DNA from: Pelagibius litoralis
GTDB taxonomy: Bacteria > Pseudomonadota > Alphaproteobacteria > Kiloniellales > Kiloniellaceae
Length of the DNA stretch: 64,000 bases
Assembly: GCF_011683915.1 (NCBI RefSeq)
Contig: NZ_JAAQPH010000013.1
Span: 62,001 to 126,000, forward strand
Reading direction: 5' to 3'
Part shown: piece after piece, positions 18,555 to 26,927 of the stretch
Layout: every line of letters begins with the position of its first letter
Position numbering within the stretch: the first letter of the stretch is position 1
Made by a program: the position numbers and the translations under genes
The notes under the pieces: model-generated
What the model saw: the letters and a program-made list of their open reading frames with translations, nothing else
Database searches by the model: none
What the model was told of the DNA's origin: nothing

Positions 18555-19436
18555 TTACTCGATGTTCTGCACTTGCTCGCGCAGTTGCTCGATCGCTGAT
18601 TTGAGATCAAGACCGATCCGCGTGAGATCGACGTCGGCTGACTTGGAACAAAGCGTGTTGGCTTCCCGATTGAATTCCTGGCACAGGAAATCGAGCTTCC
18701 GCCCGACGGCACCACCTTGGTTCAGCAACTCGCGGGCGGCAGCGATATGAGCGCTCAGGCGGTCAAGCTCCTCTCGGACATCTGCTTTGCCGACCAGAAC
18801 GGCAAGCTCCTGAGCCAGGCGCTCTTCGGAGACACCGCTGGTCTCAGCCAACAACAGATCAAGCTGCTCACGCAAACGCGCCCGCAAGGTCTCCGGCTGG
18901 GTCGCCGAACAGTCGGCAGCGTCGCCGCAATGACGCTCGATCGCATCCAGGTGGCCCTGCACCATCGCCAGCAGCCGCGCCCCTTCCTGGGCCCGCATGG
19001 CGACCAAGGCCCCCAAGGCTTCGTTGAGACCGGCTTCGATTGCCCGCAACCTGCTGTCGAGTTGCTCTTTGTCCTCATCCTCCTCGACCGGTTCCAGGAT
19101 ACCGCGCAAAGCCAGCAGGCCGTCCAGGCGCGGCGGCGACGTCTCAAGACGAGTCTCCAGGCGCCCCATTATCTCCAGAACTTGTTGCAGGAGTTCCTCG
19201 TTTACCTGCCAGGCCTGCGGCGCTTCACCGCGTTTGACCTGCAGGTTGACCTGGGCGTTTCCACGGTTACAGGCCCCGGCGACGGCCTTGCGCACAACCG
19301 GATCAAGGGACTCATAGCCATTCGGCAGGCGCGAACGCACATCAAGACTGCGGCCGTTTACCGTCCTGATCTCCCAGGCCCAACTGATCAGGTCGTCATT
19401 GCCTTCAGCGCGGGCGAAGCCCGTCATGCTGTGCAC
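18555..19436 (-). CDS. yicC: YicC-type endoribonuclease
   Basis: About 293 residues. The opening SMTGFARAEGNDD, the YicC_N domain, and the C-terminal DUF1732 block identify the YicC/YloC family. The C-terminal block includes LDRLSAHIAAARELLNQGG, then GRKLDFLCQEFNREANTLCS and LREQVQNIE. Members have been characterised as endoribonucleases; E. coli YicC is linked to RyhB turnover. The start was set at GTG 19436 because family members begin two or three residues before SMTGF; ATG 19427 is the alternative. The frame is open to 19943 but that region overlaps the SDR gene. It precedes gmk by 5 bases. Confidence 0.9.
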   Translation of the reverse strand: MHSMTGFARAEGNDDLISWAWEIRTVNGRSLDVRSRLPNGYESLDPVVRKAVAGACNRGNAQVNLQVKRGEAPQAWQVNEELLQQVLEIMGRLETRLETSPPRLDGLLALRGILEPVEEDEDKEQLDSRLRAIEAGLNEALGALVAMRAQEGARLLAMVQGHLDAIERHCGDAADCSATQPETLRARLREQLDLLLAETSGVSEERLAQELAVLVGKADVREELDRLSAHIAAARELLNQGGAVGRKLDFLCQEFNREANTLCSKSADVDLTRIGLDLKSAIEQLREQVQNIE

Positions 19437-19625
19437 CAGAGCTTTTGCCACCCGGTCCTTGCTCCCCAGCTTGTCCGGGCCGGTAAATCCCCGGCCCTTT
19501 GGATGCGCCCGAGAGCGCCGGCCCCATATATACTGGTGGCTCTGGAGCACAACAAGCGCCCAGAGCCACGGGCCGAAAAACCGGCTGAGCCTTTTCAAGA
19601 CCGACCTGGGAGTAGTGCCAAGATC

Positions 19626-20399
19626 ATGCAGGACCCTAAATCGATCGTCATCACCGGCGGTTCCAGCGGCATCGGTGCGGCTCTGGCCTTGCGCTATGCG
19701 GGCCCAGATCGATTCCTGGCCCTCAGCGGGCGGGACCGTCAGAGGCTCGACGACGTGGCCGCCCAATGCCGTGCCGCCGGGGCCGAGGTCGACACCAGGG
19801 TACTGGACGTTTGCGACCGGGACGCGCTGGAAGCCTGGTTGGGCGAGGTCGATGATCATCACCCGCTCGATTTGGTCATCGCCAACGCCGGCGTATCGGC
19901 GGGTACCGGAGCGTTCGGCGAGGATGCTCTCCAGACCCGGCACATCCTCTCCGTCAACGTCGACGGCGTCGTGTCCACCGTCCTCGCTGCTGTCGCTCTG
20001 ATGCGGCCCAGAGGGCGTGGACAGGTCGCCATCGTGTCGTCACTGGCCGCTTTTCGCGGTTTCCCCGGGGCGCCGGCCTATTGTGCCTCAAAGGCCGCGG
20101 TACGGGTGTGGGGCGAGGCGCTGCGCGGCATGGTGGCCGGTGACGGCCTCAGCGTGTCGGTAATCTGTCCCGGCTACGTGAAAAGCCGGATGACGGCGGT
20201 GAACGAGTTTCCCATGCCGTTCCTGATGGAAGCCGAGCGCGCCGCCGCGATCATCGAACGCGGCCTGGCGGCCGGCAAGGCTCGTATCGTCTTCCCGCGC
20301 CGCCTCTTTGCCGTGGTCTGGCTGCTCGCGCTTTTGCCTCCGGCCTGGACCGATCCGCTGCTTCGGCGCCTGCCGGAAAAATCAGCAACACCAAAGTAG
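19626..20399 (+). CDS. SDR-family oxidoreductase
   Basis: 257 residues of classical short-chain dehydrogenase type: cofactor motif VITGGSSGIGAALA (about 8-21), NAG in LVIANAGVS, catalytic Ser in IVSSLAAF, and YCASK (Tyr and Lys about 155-159). The last 40 residues are hydrophobic (LFAVVWLLALLPPAW), suggesting membrane attachment as in some lipid-acting SDRs. GGGAG lies about nine bases before ATG 19626. The frame is open on the left to 18717, but that stretch is antisense to yicC and is not counted. It sits opposite the fab/mltG block, so it is a separate unit. The substrate is unknown. Confidence 0.88.
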   Translation: MQDPKSIVITGGSSGIGAALALRYAGPDRFLALSGRDRQRLDDVAAQCRAAGAEVDTRVLDVCDRDALEAWLGEVDDHHPLDLVIANAGVSAGTGAFGEDALQTRHILSVNVDGVVSTVLAAVALMRPRGRGQVAIVSSLAAFRGFPGAPAYCASKAAVRVWGEALRGMVAGDGLSVSVICPGYVKSRMTAVNEFPMPFLMEAERAAAIIERGLAAGKARIVFPRRLFAVVWLLALLPPAWTDPLLRRLPEKSATPK

Positions 20400-20427
20400 C
20401 GGGCCGTGCAGGCCCTCCGGGGCCAGC

Positions 20428-21420
20428 TCAGTCGGTTTTCTTCTTCAGGCTCTTCAGATGCTTGCGCCACTTGGCGACGTTGCGATTGTGCCCCGCCAGG
20501 GTCTTGGCAAAAGCGTGGCCGCCGGTGCCGTCCGCCACAAAATAGAAGTATTCGGTGGTGGCCGGGTTGACCACCGCATCCAGTGACGCTTTGCCGGGGT
20601 TGGCAATAGGAGCCGGCGGCAAGCCCCTCATCTGGTAGGTGTTGTAAGCCGTCGGCGTATCCAGGTCTTTGCGGGTCAGCCCACGCCCCAGCGGCACCTG
20701 CCCAAGCGTAATGCCGTAGACCACGGTCGGGTCGGACTGCAGCGGCATGCCTTTGCGCAACCGATTGACGAAGACACCGGCGACCAGTGCACGCTCCTCA
20801 TCGACACCGGTTTCGCGTTCGATGATCGAGGCGAGCACCACGGCCTCCTCCGGCGTGTTGATCGGCAGGTTCGCCGCCCGCCGGCCCCAGGCATCGCTCA
20901 GCGCCGTTTGCATGGATTCCCGCATCCGCAGCAGCAACCCCTCACGGCTGTCCCCACGGGCAAAGTGGTAGGTTTCGGGAAGCAGGCTTCCTTCCGCAGG
21001 ATCGGTGGATATGTCGCCTTCCAGCGCCTCGGCCGCGCGAAGCAACTCAAGGACCTCTGCGCTGGTCAGTCCCTCGGGAACCGTGAGACGATGGACAACC
21101 GTCTTGCCGCTGGCAATCACTGCCGCCACCTCTTCCATAGAGGCCGCGGGCGGCAGAGCGAACTCTCCGGCCTGCAGGGAACGGGCTTCGCCGAACAACC
21201 GCACCCCCAGTGCAAAGATCTTCGCGTCGCTGACGATCCCCTCTTCCACAAGGCTGGCCGCTATGGCCTCCAGCCCGGCCCCCCTGGGCACCTGGAAGTG
21301 TGTTTCTTCCCGCAGCGGACCCGGGGCCGTAAACTGTGATTGGAGATAGATGTACAGACCGCCGGCGCCGAGCGCCGAAAGCACCACGAAGACAACGGCC
21401 AGACGGCCTAGTCGCCGCAT
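20428..21420 (-). CDS. mltG: Endolytic murein transglycosylase MltG
   Basis: Inner-membrane lytic transglycosylase that cuts nascent glycan strands and sets their length. The 330-residue protein has one N-terminal membrane helix (about 7-28) and a LysM-like region (about 40-110). The YceG domain that follows has catalytic Glu in SIIERETGV (E201), QSDPTVVYG and PPAPIANPGKASL. The place right after fabF (10-base gap) is widely conserved in proteobacteria. Confidence 0.95.
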   Translation of the reverse strand: MRRLGRLAVVFVVLSALGAGGLYIYLQSQFTAPGPLREETHFQVPRGAGLEAIAASLVEEGIVSDAKIFALGVRLFGEARSLQAGEFALPPAASMEEVAAVIASGKTVVHRLTVPEGLTSAEVLELLRAAEALEGDISTDPAEGSLLPETYHFARGDSREGLLLRMRESMQTALSDAWGRRAANLPINTPEEAVVLASIIERETGVDEERALVAGVFVNRLRKGMPLQSDPTVVYGITLGQVPLGRGLTRKDLDTPTAYNTYQMRGLPPAPIANPGKASLDAVVNPATTEYFYFVADGTGGHAFAKTLAGHNRNVAKWRKHLKSLKKKTD

Positions 21421-21430
21421 CCCGACGCCG

Positions 21431-22696
21431 CTACTGGTGTTCTGCCAGTATCAGACTGGCGTTCGTCCCACCAAAACCGAAGGAATTGGAAAGCGCGCGG
21501 CGAATCGGGCGCTCCTTGGCCTGGTGCGGTGTCAGATCGATCCCTTCGCAAACGGGCGAGGGATTGTCGAGGTTGAGCGTCGGCGGTGCCACGTTGTCGC
21601 GGATGGCCAGGATGGCGAAGATGGATTCAACCGCCCCGGCGGCGCCCAACAGGTGGCCGATGGCCGACTTTGTGGAAGACATATTGAGGTCTTTCACCGC
21701 ATCGCCGAACAGCCGCCGCACGGCACCGACTTCGATCTCGTCGCCCAGAGGGGTCGAGGTGCCGTGTGCATTGATGTAGTCGATGTCGCTGGGGTCGAGA
21801 CCGGCACGCCGCAAAGCCGCCTGCATGGCGCGGTAGCCCCCGTTACCGTCTTCCGGCGGCGCGGTAATGTGGTGGGCATCGCCTGACAGGCCATAGCCGA
21901 CCACCTCGGCATAGATGTTCGCCCCACGGGCCTTGGCGTGCTCAAGCTCTTCCAGAACCAGAACACCTGACCCTTCACCCATCACGAAGCCGTCGCGATC
22001 TTCGTCCCAGGGACGAGACCCCCGCTCGGGCGTATCATTGAAGCCGGTCGACAGTGCCCGCGAAGCTGAGAAGCCAGCCATACCGATACGGCAGACCGCC
22101 GCCTCCGCACCGCCGGCGATCATCACATCGGCATCGTCCAGCATGATCAACCGGGCGGCATCACCGATCGCATGCGCACCGGTAGAACAGGCCGTGACCA
22201 CGGCATGATTGGGTCCCTTGAATCCGTAGCGGATCGACACCTGGCCAGACACCAGGTTGATCAGGGCGGCAGGAATGAAAAACGGCGAGAGACGCCGCGG
22301 CCCGCGCTCATGGATTGTAATCGAGCCTTCGTAGATCGTCTCGAGACCACCGATCCCGGAGCCGATCATCACCCCGGTCCGCCACCGGCTCTCATCGTCC
22401 TCCGGCACCCAGCCGGAATCCTCAATCGCCTGATGGGCCGCCGCCATGCCGAAAACAATGAAGCGGTCCAACTTACGCTGATCCCGTTGGGCCACGTAAT
22501 CGTCAGCGTTGAACAACCCCTCCGAGGTTTCCCCAAGGGGAACCTGGCCGGCTATCTTTGATGGCAGATCGGAAACGTCGAAGCTTTGGATAGACCGCAG
22601 CCCCGACTTTCCGTTGGTCAGACGATCCCAGACCTGCTCTACCCCGCTACCGAGCGGTGTGACCAGCCCAAGCCCCGTGACGACAACCCGTCTCAT
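21431..22696 (-). CDS. fabF: 3-oxoacyl-[ACP] synthase II FabF
   Basis: Condensing enzyme of fatty-acid elongation, including the cis-vaccenate step. The 421-residue protein carries the thiolase-fold Cys-His-His triad: Cys in VVTACSTGAHAIG (C170), His in INAHGTSTPLGD (about 310), and His in SAIGHLLGAAG (about 347). It is 78 bases downstream of acpP, its carrier partner, within the fabD-fabG-acpP-fabF-mltG run on the minus strand. Confidence 0.97.
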   Translation of the reverse strand: MRRVVVTGLGLVTPLGSGVEQVWDRLTNGKSGLRSIQSFDVSDLPSKIAGQVPLGETSEGLFNADDYVAQRDQRKLDRFIVFGMAAAHQAIEDSGWVPEDDESRWRTGVMIGSGIGGLETIYEGSITIHERGPRRLSPFFIPAALINLVSGQVSIRYGFKGPNHAVVTACSTGAHAIGDAARLIMLDDADVMIAGGAEAAVCRIGMAGFSASRALSTGFNDTPERGSRPWDEDRDGFVMGEGSGVLVLEELEHAKARGANIYAEVVGYGLSGDAHHITAPPEDGNGGYRAMQAALRRAGLDPSDIDYINAHGTSTPLGDEIEVGAVRRLFGDAVKDLNMSSTKSAIGHLLGAAGAVESIFAILAIRDNVAPPTLNLDNPSPVCEGIDLTPHQAKERPIRRALSNSFGFGGTNASLILAEHQ

Positions 22697-22774
22697 ATAT
22701 TTTGAGATCCCTGTACAGCGATTCGATTAGACGACGGCCTGCAACTCGGCAATACCATCGATCGCGTCGCCGAC

Positions 22775-23011
22775 TCAGGAATGTTCCTGGATAAAGCTGA
22801 TCGCGTCTTTGACGGTCACAATCTTCTCGGCCGCATCGTCGGGAATCTCACAGCCGAACTCTTCCTCAAAGGCCATGACCAGTTCGACGGTATCCAGGCT
22901 GTCTGCGCCCAGATCATCAATGAAACTGGCGGTTTCGGTAACCTTCCCATCATCGACGCCCAGATGCTCGACGACGATCTTCTTGACGCGATCGGCGATG
23001 TCGTTGCTCAT
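22775..23011 (-). CDS. acpP: Acyl carrier protein
   Basis: 78 acidic residues in a four-helix carrier fold. The Ser in [18 protein letters not shown] (S38) takes the 4'-phosphopantetheine arm on which fatty acids are built. It lies between fabG and fabF, as in most proteobacteria. The 164 bases between fabG and acpP contain a short GC-rich hairpin but no clear terminator, so acpP may also have its own promoter. Confidence 0.98.
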   Translation of the reverse strand: MSNDIADRVKKIVVEHLGVDDGKVTETASFIDDLGADSLDTVELVMAFEEEFGCEIPDDAAEKIVTVKDAISFIQEHS

Positions 23012-23175
23012 TTGACTTAGTCCTCAGGTTCTTTTTGCGCTTCCAAGCGGGTAGCGGGTAGCGTCACAGTGGATTGCGTCCCTGCTGTTGCGCAGGGCGC
23101 CGCCTCATATCACAGTTCTTAAAGATTTGCCAACGCCCTACAGACGCCTATTCGTCGTGCCCCCCCAGGGAGTCT

Positions 23176-23913
23176 TCATATCATGGCCATTCCACCGTTT
23201 ACATGCAAGGTCTGGCCGGTCACGTAGGCGGCTTCCTCACTGGCCAGGAAAACCACCGCCGAAGAAATTTCGTCTGCCGTTCCAAGGCGTTGCATGGGGA
23301 TCGCGGCAAGCATACGGGCGCGCTGCTGCTCGTTCAATACATCGGTCATCGGGGTTTCGATCATCCCAGGCGCTACACAGTTCACGGTAATGCCGCGACT
23401 CGCAACTTCCTGCGCCAAAGCCTTGGACATACCGATCAATCCGGCCTTCGAAGCCACATAGTTGGCCTGCCCCGGATTCCCTGTCACACCGACGATGGAA
23501 CTGATACTGATAATGCGGCCCCAGCGACGTTTCATCATGCCCTTGAGGCTGGCGCGCGACAGCCGGAAAGCGGCGGTCAGATTCACTTCGATGACGTCAT
23601 GCCAATCCTCGTCCTTCATGCGCATGGTCAAGCCGTCACGGGTGAGCCCGGCATTGTTGACCAGGATGTCGAGTTGGCCGAGTTCCTCCTGTACGCGCCC
23701 CACGAGAGCACTCGCCTCGCCCTCGCCGGCCAGATTGCAGGCCATGACGTGCGCGCGGTCGCCCAGAGCCGCCGCCCGCTCTTCCAATGCGTCGGCACGG
23801 GTGCCGCTCAACACCACCGTCGCGCCCTGGGCGTGCAGGCGCGTGGCAATGGCGCCGCCGATGCCGCCGGACGCCCCCGTAACCAAGGCGATTTTCCCAC
23901 TCAAATCAAACAT
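23176..23913 (-). CDS. fabG: 3-oxoacyl-[ACP] reductase FabG
   Basis: NADPH-dependent SDR that reduces the keto group in each elongation round. The 245-residue protein has cofactor motif VTGASGGIGGAIA, LVNNAGLTRDGLTMRM, catalytic Ser in ISISSIVG, and YVASKAG (Tyr about 152). The end VNGGMAMI is typical. GGAG lies nine bases before ATG 23913; a longer in-frame start at 23943 is disfavoured because it adds ten unconserved residues. Confidence 0.97.
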   Translation of the reverse strand: MFDLSGKIALVTGASGGIGGAIATRLHAQGATVVLSGTRADALEERAAALGDRAHVMACNLAGEGEASALVGRVQEELGQLDILVNNAGLTRDGLTMRMKDEDWHDVIEVNLTAAFRLSRASLKGMMKRRWGRIISISSIVGVTGNPGQANYVASKAGLIGMSKALAQEVASRGITVNCVAPGMIETPMTDVLNEQQRARMLAAIPMQRLGTADEISSAVVFLASEEAAYVTGQTLHVNGGMAMI

Positions 23914-24018
23914 TTCGGCTTCTCCGCGGCCATTAAACTTCAAATGCGAAAGGTCCGGTTTGTTGCGGACCCGTTGGCGCTAAACCAACGCCGGTTATCA
24001 GCCCTCACACGAAGCGGC

Positions 24019-24960
24019 TCATAACTGCTGCAGCAATTTTTCCATTTCTTCCGGCGTTCCGGCAGCGACCCCGACAAGATCGCGGTCGATCTGCTTGGTG
24101 AGCCCCGTCAGGACCTTGCCGGCGCCAAGCTCGACCGTCTTTTCAACACCCTGGGACGCCATGAAAGCAACCGACTCGCGCCATCGCACCATGCCGGTCA
24201 CCTGCTCTACCAGCTTGCGGCGAATCTCGTCCGAGTCGCTGAGACGCGCGGCGGTCACGTTCGCGATCAGGGGTACCGAGGGCATCTTGATGCTGACAGC
24301 CGCCAAAGCATCGGCCATCACGTCGGCGGCTGGCGCCATCAGCGCACAGTGAAAGGGTGCGCTTACCGGCAAGAGGATCGCCCGTTTGGCCCCACGCTCC
24401 TGGGCCAGGGCGATGGCCCGGTCGATCGCCTCGCTGTGTCCGCTTAAGACCACCTGGCCCGGGGCATTGTCGTTTGCCGCGGCACAGACCTGATCTTCCG
24501 CGGCAGCCTCGGCAATTCCCTGGGCTACCTCCAGATCCAGGCCCAGCAAAGCGGCCATGGCCCCCTGGCCGACCGGCACGGCCTCCTGCATCGCCTGCCC
24601 GCGCCGCCGGAGCAAAACCGCAGCATCGGCCAGTTCCAAGGCGCCGGCAGCCGCCAAAGCGGAATATTCTCCCAGTGAATGGCCGGCCACAAAAGCGGCG
24701 CGCTCGGCCATCGGCTTGCCGCCCTCCTGTTCCAGAACCCTCAGGGCCGCCAGGCTGACCGCCATGAGGGCCGGCTGGGCATTTGCGGTAAGGCGCAGTT
24801 CCTCCTCCGGCCCCTCGAACATCACGCGGGAAAGATGCTGGCCCAAGGCATCGTCGACCTCCTGCAGGGTATGACGTGCCACTGGAAAGGCTTCAGCCAG
24901 CGCCTGGCCCATGCCAACCGCCTGCGAACCCTGCCCCGGAAAGACGAAAGCCAGGCTCAT
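24019..24960 (-). CDS. fabD: Malonyl-CoA-ACP transacylase FabD
   Basis: Loads malonate from CoA to acyl carrier protein. The 313-residue protein has FVFPGQGSQAVGMG at the start, the nucleophile elbow GHSLGEYSA (S95), and the catalytic His in VSAPFHCALM (about 202). GGAG lies nine bases before ATG 24960; the frame stays open for 83 more codons upstream without family similarity. First gene of the fabD-fabG-acpP-fabF-mltG run. It shares a 339-base divergent region with the rpsF operon. Confidence 0.96.
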   Translation of the reverse strand: MSLAFVFPGQGSQAVGMGQALAEAFPVARHTLQEVDDALGQHLSRVMFEGPEEELRLTANAQPALMAVSLAALRVLEQEGGKPMAERAAFVAGHSLGEYSALAAAGALELADAAVLLRRRGQAMQEAVPVGQGAMAALLGLDLEVAQGIAEAAAEDQVCAAANDNAPGQVVLSGHSEAIDRAIALAQERGAKRAILLPVSAPFHCALMAPAADVMADALAAVSIKMPSVPLIANVTAARLSDSDEIRRKLVEQVTGMVRWRESVAFMASQGVEKTVELGAGKVLTGLTKQIDRDLVGVAAGTPEEMEKLLQQL

Positions 24961-25147
24961 TGGGCCAACTCCGTGCGAAAAATAGGGTGAATCGGAAGAA
25001 ACGCAGCCCAGACATAGCGACGCAAAACCAACTGTCAAGCCGGATCGGGGGCTGGAATAGGGCAAAGCCGATCTCAGGAACGTCCCCAGGGCCTCCCAGC
25101 GGTCTCCCGGGGCTAATCGCAGGGCTGTGAGCCCCCCAGGATCCTGC

Positions 25148-25175
25148 TTGCGCCACCCTTTGGAAGGTGTATAGT
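25148..25175 (+). promoter_or_regulatory. Probable sigma-70 promoter of the rpsF-rpsR-rplI operon
   Basis: TTGCGC (25148-25153) and TATAGT (25170-25175) are spaced by 16 bases in the 339-base region between fabD and rpsF. The leader that follows is about 115 bases and holds two short hairpins: CGCCC/GGGCG near 25187-25202 and GCCGG/CCGGC near 25213-25240. A leader of this kind could host the S6:S18 autoregulatory site, but the defining bulge could not be confirmed by eye. Confidence 0.5.
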
Positions 25176-25299
25176 CCCGCCGCTTCGCCCTTTTAGGGGC
25201 GTAAAGCACTCCTTGCCGGTTCCAATTGAGGTGCCGGCTAGGGCCGGGCGGCTGAGACCGATCAGCGCCGGCTCGTTAAAGAGCCAGAGGGAGTACAAT

Positions 25300-25821
25300 A
25301 TGGCTTTCTATGAATGCGTGCTGATCGCACGCCAAGACGTGTCTTCGTCCCAGGTCGAGAGCCTGGTCGCGGACTACACCAAGATCCTGGAAGACAACGA
25401 CGGCCGCATGGCGAGCTCCGAGTATTGGGGCCTGCGGACCCTTGCCTACAAGATCAAAAAGAACCGCAAGGGCCACTACGTCCTGCTCAACATCGACGCA
25501 CCGGCCCCGGCCCTGCACGAGATGGAGCGCAACATGCGCCTCAGCGACGACGTGCTTCGCTATCTTACGGTGAAGGTCGAAGAGCTGGTCGAGGGTCCCT
25601 CTATCGTCATGCAGCAGCGCAACACCCGTGATGATCGCGGCGGCCGCGGTGATCGTGGAGACCGCCGGGGCGGCGGTGGCCGTTTCGGGTCTGATCGCCC
25701 GGGCGATCGCGGTCCCGCACCGCGCAGCGAAGCCGCCGCCGGCGATACCGGCAGCAAGGAAGCGCCCGCCGCGGCCCCTGCCGCAGCCCCCGCCGCATCC
25801 AGTGAAGGAGTTGCAGAATGA
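25300..25821 (+). CDS. rpsF: 30S ribosomal protein S6 with Arg/Gly-rich and Ala/Pro-rich tail
   Basis: The first 100 residues are a normal S6: [19 protein letters not shown], then [19 protein letters not shown] and [18 protein letters not shown]6 binds the central domain of 16S rRNA with S18. After about residue 108 there is a long tail: RGG/RGD-like repeats (about 110-140), then an Ala-Pro-rich stretch with acidic residues. The total of 173 is far above the usual 95-135. GAGG lies at a good distance before ATG 25300. It overlaps rpsR by 4 bases. Confidence 0.96.
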   Translation: MAFYECVLIARQDVSSSQVESLVADYTKILEDNDGRMASSEYWGLRTLAYKIKKNRKGHYVLLNIDAPAPALHEMERNMRLSDDVLRYLTVKVEELVEGPSIVMQQRNTRDDRGGRGDRGDRRGGGGRFGSDRPGDRGPAPRSEAAAGDTGSKEAPAAAPAAAPAASSEGVAE

Positions 25822-26075
25822 CCGTCCGTGTTGTCAGTGGCGGTGGCGGATCGCGCCGCCCCTTCTTTCGTCGCCGCAAAAGCTGCCCCTTCTCGGGCGC
25901 CAAGGCGCAGAAGATCGACTACAAAGATACCCGCCTGCTTCAGCGCTTCGTTTCGGAGCGCGGCAAGATCGTTCCCAGCCGCATCACTGCGGTGTCCACC
26001 AAGAAGCAACGAGAGCTGGCCCGCGCGATCAAGCGCGCGCGCTTTCTGGCGCTGCTTCCCTACGTCTTGAAGTAG
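25818..26075 (+). CDS. rpsR: 30S ribosomal protein S18
   Basis: 85 residues. The core ([20 protein letters not shown], then [20 protein letters not shown] and [12 protein letters not shown]) is standard S18; the basic N-terminus (RRPFFRRRK) contacts rRNA. Translation starts inside the rpsF stop (ATGA), which keeps the S6:S18 heterodimer stoichiometric. rplI follows after 22 bases. Confidence 0.97.
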   Translation: MTVRVVSGGGGSRRPFFRRRKSCPFSGAKAQKIDYKDTRLLQRFVSERGKIVPSRITAVSTKKQRELARAIKRARFLALLPYVLK

Positions 26076-26097
26076 CGGCTAGCCGGGAGTCAGTGAA

Positions 26098-26748
26098 ATG
26101 GATGTGATCCTGATGGAGCGCATTGAAAAGCTTGGGCAGATGGGCGACGTGGTGTCGGTCAAGCCCGGCTATGCGCGCAACTTTCTTTTGCCCCAGAAAA
26201 AAGCCCTGCGGGCGAACAAGGGCAACATGGCCCATTTCGAACAGGAGCGGGTGCAGCTCGAAGCCGACAACCTGAAGCGCCGCGAAGAGGCACAGCGGGT
26301 TGTAGAGGACCTGGAGGGGCTCACCGTTACCCTGGTGCGCCAGGCCGGTGAGAGCGGCCAGCTTTACGGTTCGGTCAACAGCCGGGATATCGGCGAGGCC
26401 GTGACCGAAGCGGGCATCACCGTCGAGCGCCGACAGGTCGCCTTGACTGCGGTGATCAAAACGCTGGGCATGCATCCGGTGCGGATACAACTGCACCCGG
26501 AGGTCTCTGCGAACATCACCGCCAATGTCGCCCGTTCTGAAGAAGAGGCCAAAGCCCAGCTTGAGAGCGGCCGGGTTGTAACCGCCGAAGATCGACGCCA
26601 GGCCGAAGAAGCTGCCGAGGCGGAGATTGAAGCCGTGGTCGAAACGGTCGCACAGGAAGAGGGCGCCGAGGAAGCCAGCGACTCCGATTCGACTGCCGAA
26701 CCGCAGCCGGCCGAAGGCGATGCCGACGCGGAGACGAAGGAGGCCTAA
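26098..26748 (+). CDS. rplI: 50S ribosomal protein L9 with acidic C-terminal extension
   Basis: Residues 1-150 are a normal two-domain L9: MDVILMERIEKLGQMGDVV, the connecting helix, and GKVESGQLYGSVNSRDI-like RNA-binding domain (here ESGQLYGSVNSRDIGEAV). L9 sits at the base of the L1 stalk. From about residue 165 an acidic Glu/Ala-rich tail of roughly 50 residues follows (EEAAEAEIEAVVE and onward), so the protein is 216 residues against 148-190 usual. Last gene of the operon; a terminator lies 33 bases downstream. Confidence 0.96.
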   Translation: MDVILMERIEKLGQMGDVVSVKPGYARNFLLPQKKALRANKGNMAHFEQERVQLEADNLKRREEAQRVVEDLEGLTVTLVRQAGESGQLYGSVNSRDIGEAVTEAGITVERRQVALTAVIKTLGMHPVRIQLHPEVSANITANVARSEEEAKAQLESGRVVTAEDRRQAEEAAEAEIEAVVETVAQEEGAEEASDSDSTAEPQPAEGDADAETKEA

Positions 26749-26781
26749 GCGCCGACTTTACGATTTCTGCGTAGCTAAAAA

Positions 26782-26820
26782 AAAGCGGCGGTCCGATAAC
26801 GCGGGCCGCCGCTTTCTTTT
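26782..26820 (+). terminator. Rho-independent terminator of the rpsF operon
   Basis: AAAGCGGCGG (26782-26791) pairs with CCGCCGCTTT (26806-26815) around a 14-base loop that can pair further, followed by a T-rich run. A-rich sequence on the left makes the element nearly symmetrical. It lies just downstream of rplI. Confidence 0.85.
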
Positions 26821-26927
26821 GTTCTTCCGGCGTCAAGCGGATTGTCGCCGTCTTTATCCCCGCCTTCCCCCCAATCTGTTCAGCCCCGGGGTTGGACGGA
26901 TGCGCGGGTTTGCTATTCTATGCGTCC

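Noticed and set aside
18717-19625. A 303-codon extension in front of the SDR gene
   Set aside because: It is antisense to yicC and lacks similarity to any SDR. A ribosome site and the cofactor-binding motif support the start at 19626.
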